This document shows, one piece after another, positions 4,377 through 6,468 of a stretch of 6,468 nucleotides of DNA. Source of the stretch: Treponema sp. (GTDB lineage Bacteria; Spirochaetota; Spirochaetia; Treponematales; Breznakiellaceae); the NCBI GenBank assembly GCA_031277045.1, contig JAISLX010000151.1, positions 1 to 6,468 on the forward strand, in the 5' to 3' direction. Under the pieces are notes generated by a model. The model saw only the letters and a list, made by a program, of their open reading frames with translations. It was not told the DNA's origin and did not search any database. A program made the position numbers and the translations under genes. Each line of letters begins with the position of its first letter. Position 1 is the first letter of the stretch.

Positions 4377-5471
4377 CTACCTGTAAACCCGGCCAATATA
4401 CGGCGAGGTAAAAAGCCTGAGCAGGGCCACGTAATCCGGAACAAAAGAAATCGTGTCGCCCGCCTGGTGGTTCCACGCCGGGGAATTCACGTTCAAAATC
4501 AGGTGATCGGAGCTGGCCCCCAAAATTTCTACCCCTTTGTCCTGGGGAATTATACCGCCCAGGTCCAGGTCCTGTCTCCCCACCGCGCAGATCGCCCGTC
4601 TGATTGTCCCCTGGTCCTTGAATGTGGGTCTTTCCCCAAAGGCGTCAACGCCCCGTTCCCCCAGGGGCAGGGAGGGTTTTGTCTGCACCTCGATAATCTG
4701 GGCTTCCAGGGTTACCGCGTCATCAAAGGTGTTTTTAATTCTGCTCTTGAAAGCCGCCTCCCTGCCCACGATAAAAGCTTCCCCCAGGCGCAGGTTGTTG
4801 ATTCCCGCCGGTAATTCTCCTTTTTCAAGCAAATAAAACGAACTGGAATTTCCGCCGGAAACCACGGGCAGAGCGGCGCCGCAGTGTTTTCTGATACGGT
4901 CCGCCCACGATACAAGCAGGGAAAGGTTGTCTTTTCCGGGAATAATTGCCCCGTAACAGGTAAGGTTGGTTCCCACGCCGTAAAGGCGCAGGCCGGGCAT
5001 CCCCATGACAGCTTCGGCGGTTTTAAGGATCGCCTCATCTTCCGTAAAATAGATTCCTTCCCGCAGGTCCCCCACATCGATCATCAGAATTACGCTGTGC
5101 CGCTTGTGCTGCCGCTCCGCTTCCGCGTTCAAAAGCTCCAGGGTTTTCAATTCGGAATTAAGGCTTATGTCCGCGAATGTGATAACGTCTTCTATTTCGC
5201 AGGCCTGGGGGAGCCGCAGCAGCATGGTTGGTTTTCCCCGGCCCGCGCATTTTTTAAGGTTCAGCAGGCGGGAATCGGCAAGGTAATCGACCAGGGGGGA
5301 GGCGGCGAGCATGCGGATAATTTTTTCATCGGCGCAGAAAGACTTGGTAACAACAGCCAGTGAACAGCCCGCCGCCTTTAATTCGGCGCCAAGGACCGCC
5401 AGATTAGCCTTGAGTTTTTCAATATCAATACACAGGCGGGGGTACGAAACTTCCGGTTTTTTTGCGGGCAT
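4377..5471 (-). CDS. orr: PLP-dependent amino acid racemase, Orr-like (alanine/ornithine racemase family)
   Basis: This 364-residue protein has the alanine-racemase-type N-terminal TIM-barrel and resembles the clostridial ornithine racemase Orr and YhfX-like proteins. Visible features: the PLP Schiff-base lysine is probably Lys43 in VVTKSFCAD (40-48); VDYLADSR (61-68); DISLNSELKTLE (101-112); IDVGDLREG (131-139); GVGTNLTCYGA (165-175); the phosphate-binding loop VVSGGNSSSFYL (203-214); LRLGEAFIVGRE (227-238); KPSLPLGERGVDAFG (265-279); and ILGASSDHLI (316-325), the last two characteristic of the Orr subgroup rather than biosynthetic Alr. It would interconvert L and D forms of an amino acid in the cytoplasm; ornithine is the described substrate for Orr, but alanine or another amino acid is possible. 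The start at 5471 is fixed by homology at residue 12 onward. The ATG is preceded by TCCAA, with no Shine-Dalgarno. marC follows after 4 nt. The symbol is a subfamily-level assignment. Confidence 0.82.
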   Translation of the reverse strand: MPAKKPEVSYPRLCIDIEKLKANLAVLGAELKAAGCSLAVVTKSFCADEKIIRMLAASPLVDYLADSRLLNLKKCAGRGKPTMLLRLPQACEIEDVITFADISLNSELKTLELLNAEAERQHKRHSVILMIDVGDLREGIYFTEDEAILKTAEAVMGMPGLRLYGVGTNLTCYGAIIPGKDNLSLLVSWADRIRKHCGAALPVVSGGNSSSFYLLEKGELPAGINNLRLGEAFIVGREAAFKSRIKNTFDDAVTLEAQIIEVQTKPSLPLGERGVDAFGERPTFKDQGTIRRAICAVGRQDLDLGGIIPQDKGVEILGASSDHLILNVNSPAWNHQAGDTISFVPDYVALLRLFTSPYIGRVYR

Positions 5472-5516
5472 TTGGAATTATACGAGTACCGTAGGGCATT
5501 TTTCCGGGGCTGTCAA
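5472..5516 (-). promoter_or_regulatory. Probable promoter of the racemase-marC unit, very short or absent leader
   Basis: On the minus strand a perfect TTGACA (5516-5511) is followed at 17 nt by TACGGT (5493-5488, half the consensus bases including the key TA and final T). A perfect TATAAT lies at 5482-5477, 5 nt before the ATG, but 28 nt from TTGACA. Using the first -10 box gives a leader of about 10 nt; using TATAAT gives a leaderless transcript. Either way there is no room for a Shine-Dalgarno, and none is seen. Confidence 0.5.
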
Positions 5517-5593
5517 GCGGGTTCAGGGCCCGTCAATTCTCTGTGGGTTATATGCGCCGGCCCTGCAGGCGGACTTTGTTGTTTTAAGCGGTT

Positions 5594-5623
5594 GTTGTTC
5601 AGAAACTGGGGTTTCTGAACAAC
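5594..5623. repeat. Perfect 13-bp inverted repeat with 4-nt loop
   Basis: GTTGTTCAGAAAC (5594-5606) pairs perfectly with GTTTCTGAACAAC (5611-5623) around TGGG. Neither strand has an adjoining T-run. Its core GTTTCTGAACA also appears at 2109-2119 in the repeat after the amidohydrolase gene, so the two are probably members of one dispersed palindrome family. It lies between the OMP terminator and the racemase promoter. Confidence 0.6.
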
Positions 5624-5672
5624 TCTGGTAAGCCATTTGAATGTGTCTTGCGCGGCGTTTCCGGCTGCGCAC

Positions 5673-5715
5673 AAAAAAAGGACTTGTAAGCCAACTTTTG
5701 GGGGGCTTACAAGTC
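5673..5715 (-). terminator. Intrinsic terminator of the outer-membrane protein gene
   Basis: Read on the minus strand, a perfect 12-bp stem (5715-5704 with 5692-5681, GACTTGTAAGCC type) with an 11-nt loop is followed within one or two bases by seven consecutive T residues (5679-5673). It lies 52 nt after the stop of the outer-membrane gene, in the right orientation. This is the clearest intrinsic terminator in the window and separates that gene from the racemase unit. Confidence 0.85.
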
Positions 5716-5767
5716 AAATGTGCCGGATATCCGCGCCGTGTCAGCGGACGCGCGCGGACAAGTTTGG

Positions 5768-6468
5768 TTAGAGCCGGTACCCCACGGCAAGTTTTACCGA
5801 AAGGCCGTGCCCAAGCGAGGCTTTGGAATCCGGAGTTAACGTGTGTGATTTTACTTCCTTTTCAGCAGCGCTAATCCGGTTCTTTTCATACGTGTTCCCG
5901 GTCCGTAAGCCGTACAAGAGTTCGCTGCGCAGATAAAGCTGATCGGTGAGCGAAAAATCCAGACCGCCGCCAAGGTTAAACCAGAGCGCGCTGAAATCCC
6001 CTGGTTTGCCATATTTGAGTTTTTCCATTTTTTCGGAAATCACTACCCGGTAGGTAATGCCGAGAAGGGGAAATACCGAAAGCTTTTCGCTGATCTCAAA
6101 GGGATATTTTCCCAGCAGCCCAATATCAAGCCCCGCAGTGGACGTAGTGAATTTATGCTCGGAGTTCCCCCCTGCTATGGCCGGCATTTCTCGTTTGTCA
6201 ATTGATTTACCGCCGCCGCCGAAAAAGCCGAACGACAGTTCCGCGTAGGTCGCGTCAATAAACACGAAGCCGCCGCCGCCGGCATAGGGGGTTTTCTCCT
6301 CTTGGATGAGATTCCCAAGCCCGGCCGGTAATTTAGCTGACACTTTATACCCTCCGCCGAAATCACTGGTAAAATAGCCGCCCGCGCCCGCGCTGAGTTT
6401 GAACTCAGGCGCGGCGAAGGCCCCCGCCGCGGTAAACGCCGCGAGAACCAATCCAACAAAAATTCTTT
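5768..6468 (-). CDS. Outer-membrane beta-barrel protein, treponemal type (5' end outside window)
   Basis: About 233 residues are visible. The first codons, RIFVGLVLAAFTAAGAFAA, form the hydrophobic core and AxA site of a signal peptide, with probable cleavage before PEFKLSAG; the initiating Met and a Lys or two lie just beyond 6468. A TTG at 6451 is only an internal Leu. The mature part is Gly- and aromatic-rich with alternating hydrophobic residues typical of small OMP barrels: LSAGAGGYFTSDFGGGYKVS, GGGFVFIDATYAELSFGFFG, GLDIGLLGKYPF, LSVFPLLGITYR, PGDFSALWFNLGGGLDFS, LYLRSELLYGLR, and a final strand LSVKLAVGYRL. It resembles a paralogous family of roughly 230-residue proteins I associate with treponemes. 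Function is unknown; adhesion or permeability roles are guesses. It has its own terminator, so is not cotranscribed with the racemase. Confidence 0.82.
   Translation of the reverse strand, partial: RIFVGLVLAAFTAAGAFAAPEFKLSAGAGGYFTSDFGGGYKVSAKLPAGLGNLIQEEKTPYAGGGGFVFIDATYAELSFGFFGGGGKSIDKREMPAIAGGNSEHKFTTSTAGLDIGLLGKYPFEISEKLSVFPLLGITYRVVISEKMEKLKYGKPGDFSALWFNLGGGLDFSLTDQLYLRSELLYGLRTGNTYEKNRISAAEKEVKSHTLTPDSKASLGHGLSVKLAVGYRL

Noticed and set aside
4373..4444. N-terminal extension of the MarC-family protein to a TTG at 4444
   Set aside because: It overlaps the racemase coding region and is absent from the family; ATG at 4372 fits size, homology and coupling.
6449..6451. TTG at 6451 as the start of the outer-membrane protein
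   Set aside because: The frame continues upstream as RIFVG, completing a normal signal peptide; the real start lies past the window edge.

Overview
The window looks like chromosomal DNA from a spirochete, most likely a gut treponeme. Two protein families suggest this from memory rather than from a search. One is a small signal-peptide-bearing outer-membrane barrel (5768-6468) whose segments (GLDIGLLGKYPF, LFPLLGITYR, PGDFSALWFNLGGGLDFS) resemble a large treponemal paralogue family. The other is a DUF1566/Lcl_C-type tail (580-807) ending in the VRAVRAF motif that recurs in treponemal paralogues. GC content is moderately high, and short GC-rich palindromes fill the gaps between genes.

Layout. 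Positions 1-93 may be the first 31 codons of a leftward gene leaving the window, under a near-consensus promoter at 94-127. Positions 130-810 are a gene graveyard. They hold a frameshifted antisense scrap of a GH51 alpha-L-arabinofuranosidase (about 210-396), an 88-bp nested inverted-repeat element (416-503), short palindromes, and the 3' end of a DUF1566/C-type-lectin-like gene (580-807). An intact rightward pair follows: an M20D amidohydrolase (947-2065) and an AGCS-family sodium:amino-acid symporter (2279-3658). They are separated by a long inverted repeat and a possible promoter/operator. Convergent to these is a leftward two-gene unit: an Orr-like PLP-dependent racemase (4377-5471) and, 4 nt downstream, a MarC-family membrane protein (3746-4372). 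Upstream of the racemase, on the same strand, is the outer-membrane protein gene, which has a clear intrinsic terminator (5674-5715).

Functionally, the middle of the window looks like amino-acid handling. The amidohydrolase would release an amino acid from an N-acyl (or similar amide) conjugate, the symporter would import a small neutral amino acid, and the racemase would interconvert L and D forms. The link is inferred only from proximity.

The points most worth a second look are these: (i) promoters ending so close to the ATG that transcripts would be leaderless or nearly so (left-edge ORF, amidohydrolase, racemase), while the symporter has a classic Shine-Dalgarno; (ii) the DUF1566 relic, whose 3' end looks like the variable region of a diversity-generating retroelement target; and (iii) several families of dispersed hairpin repeats. 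No complete undescribed system is visible. No reverse transcriptase, transposase, CRISPR array, tRNA or rRNA was seen.
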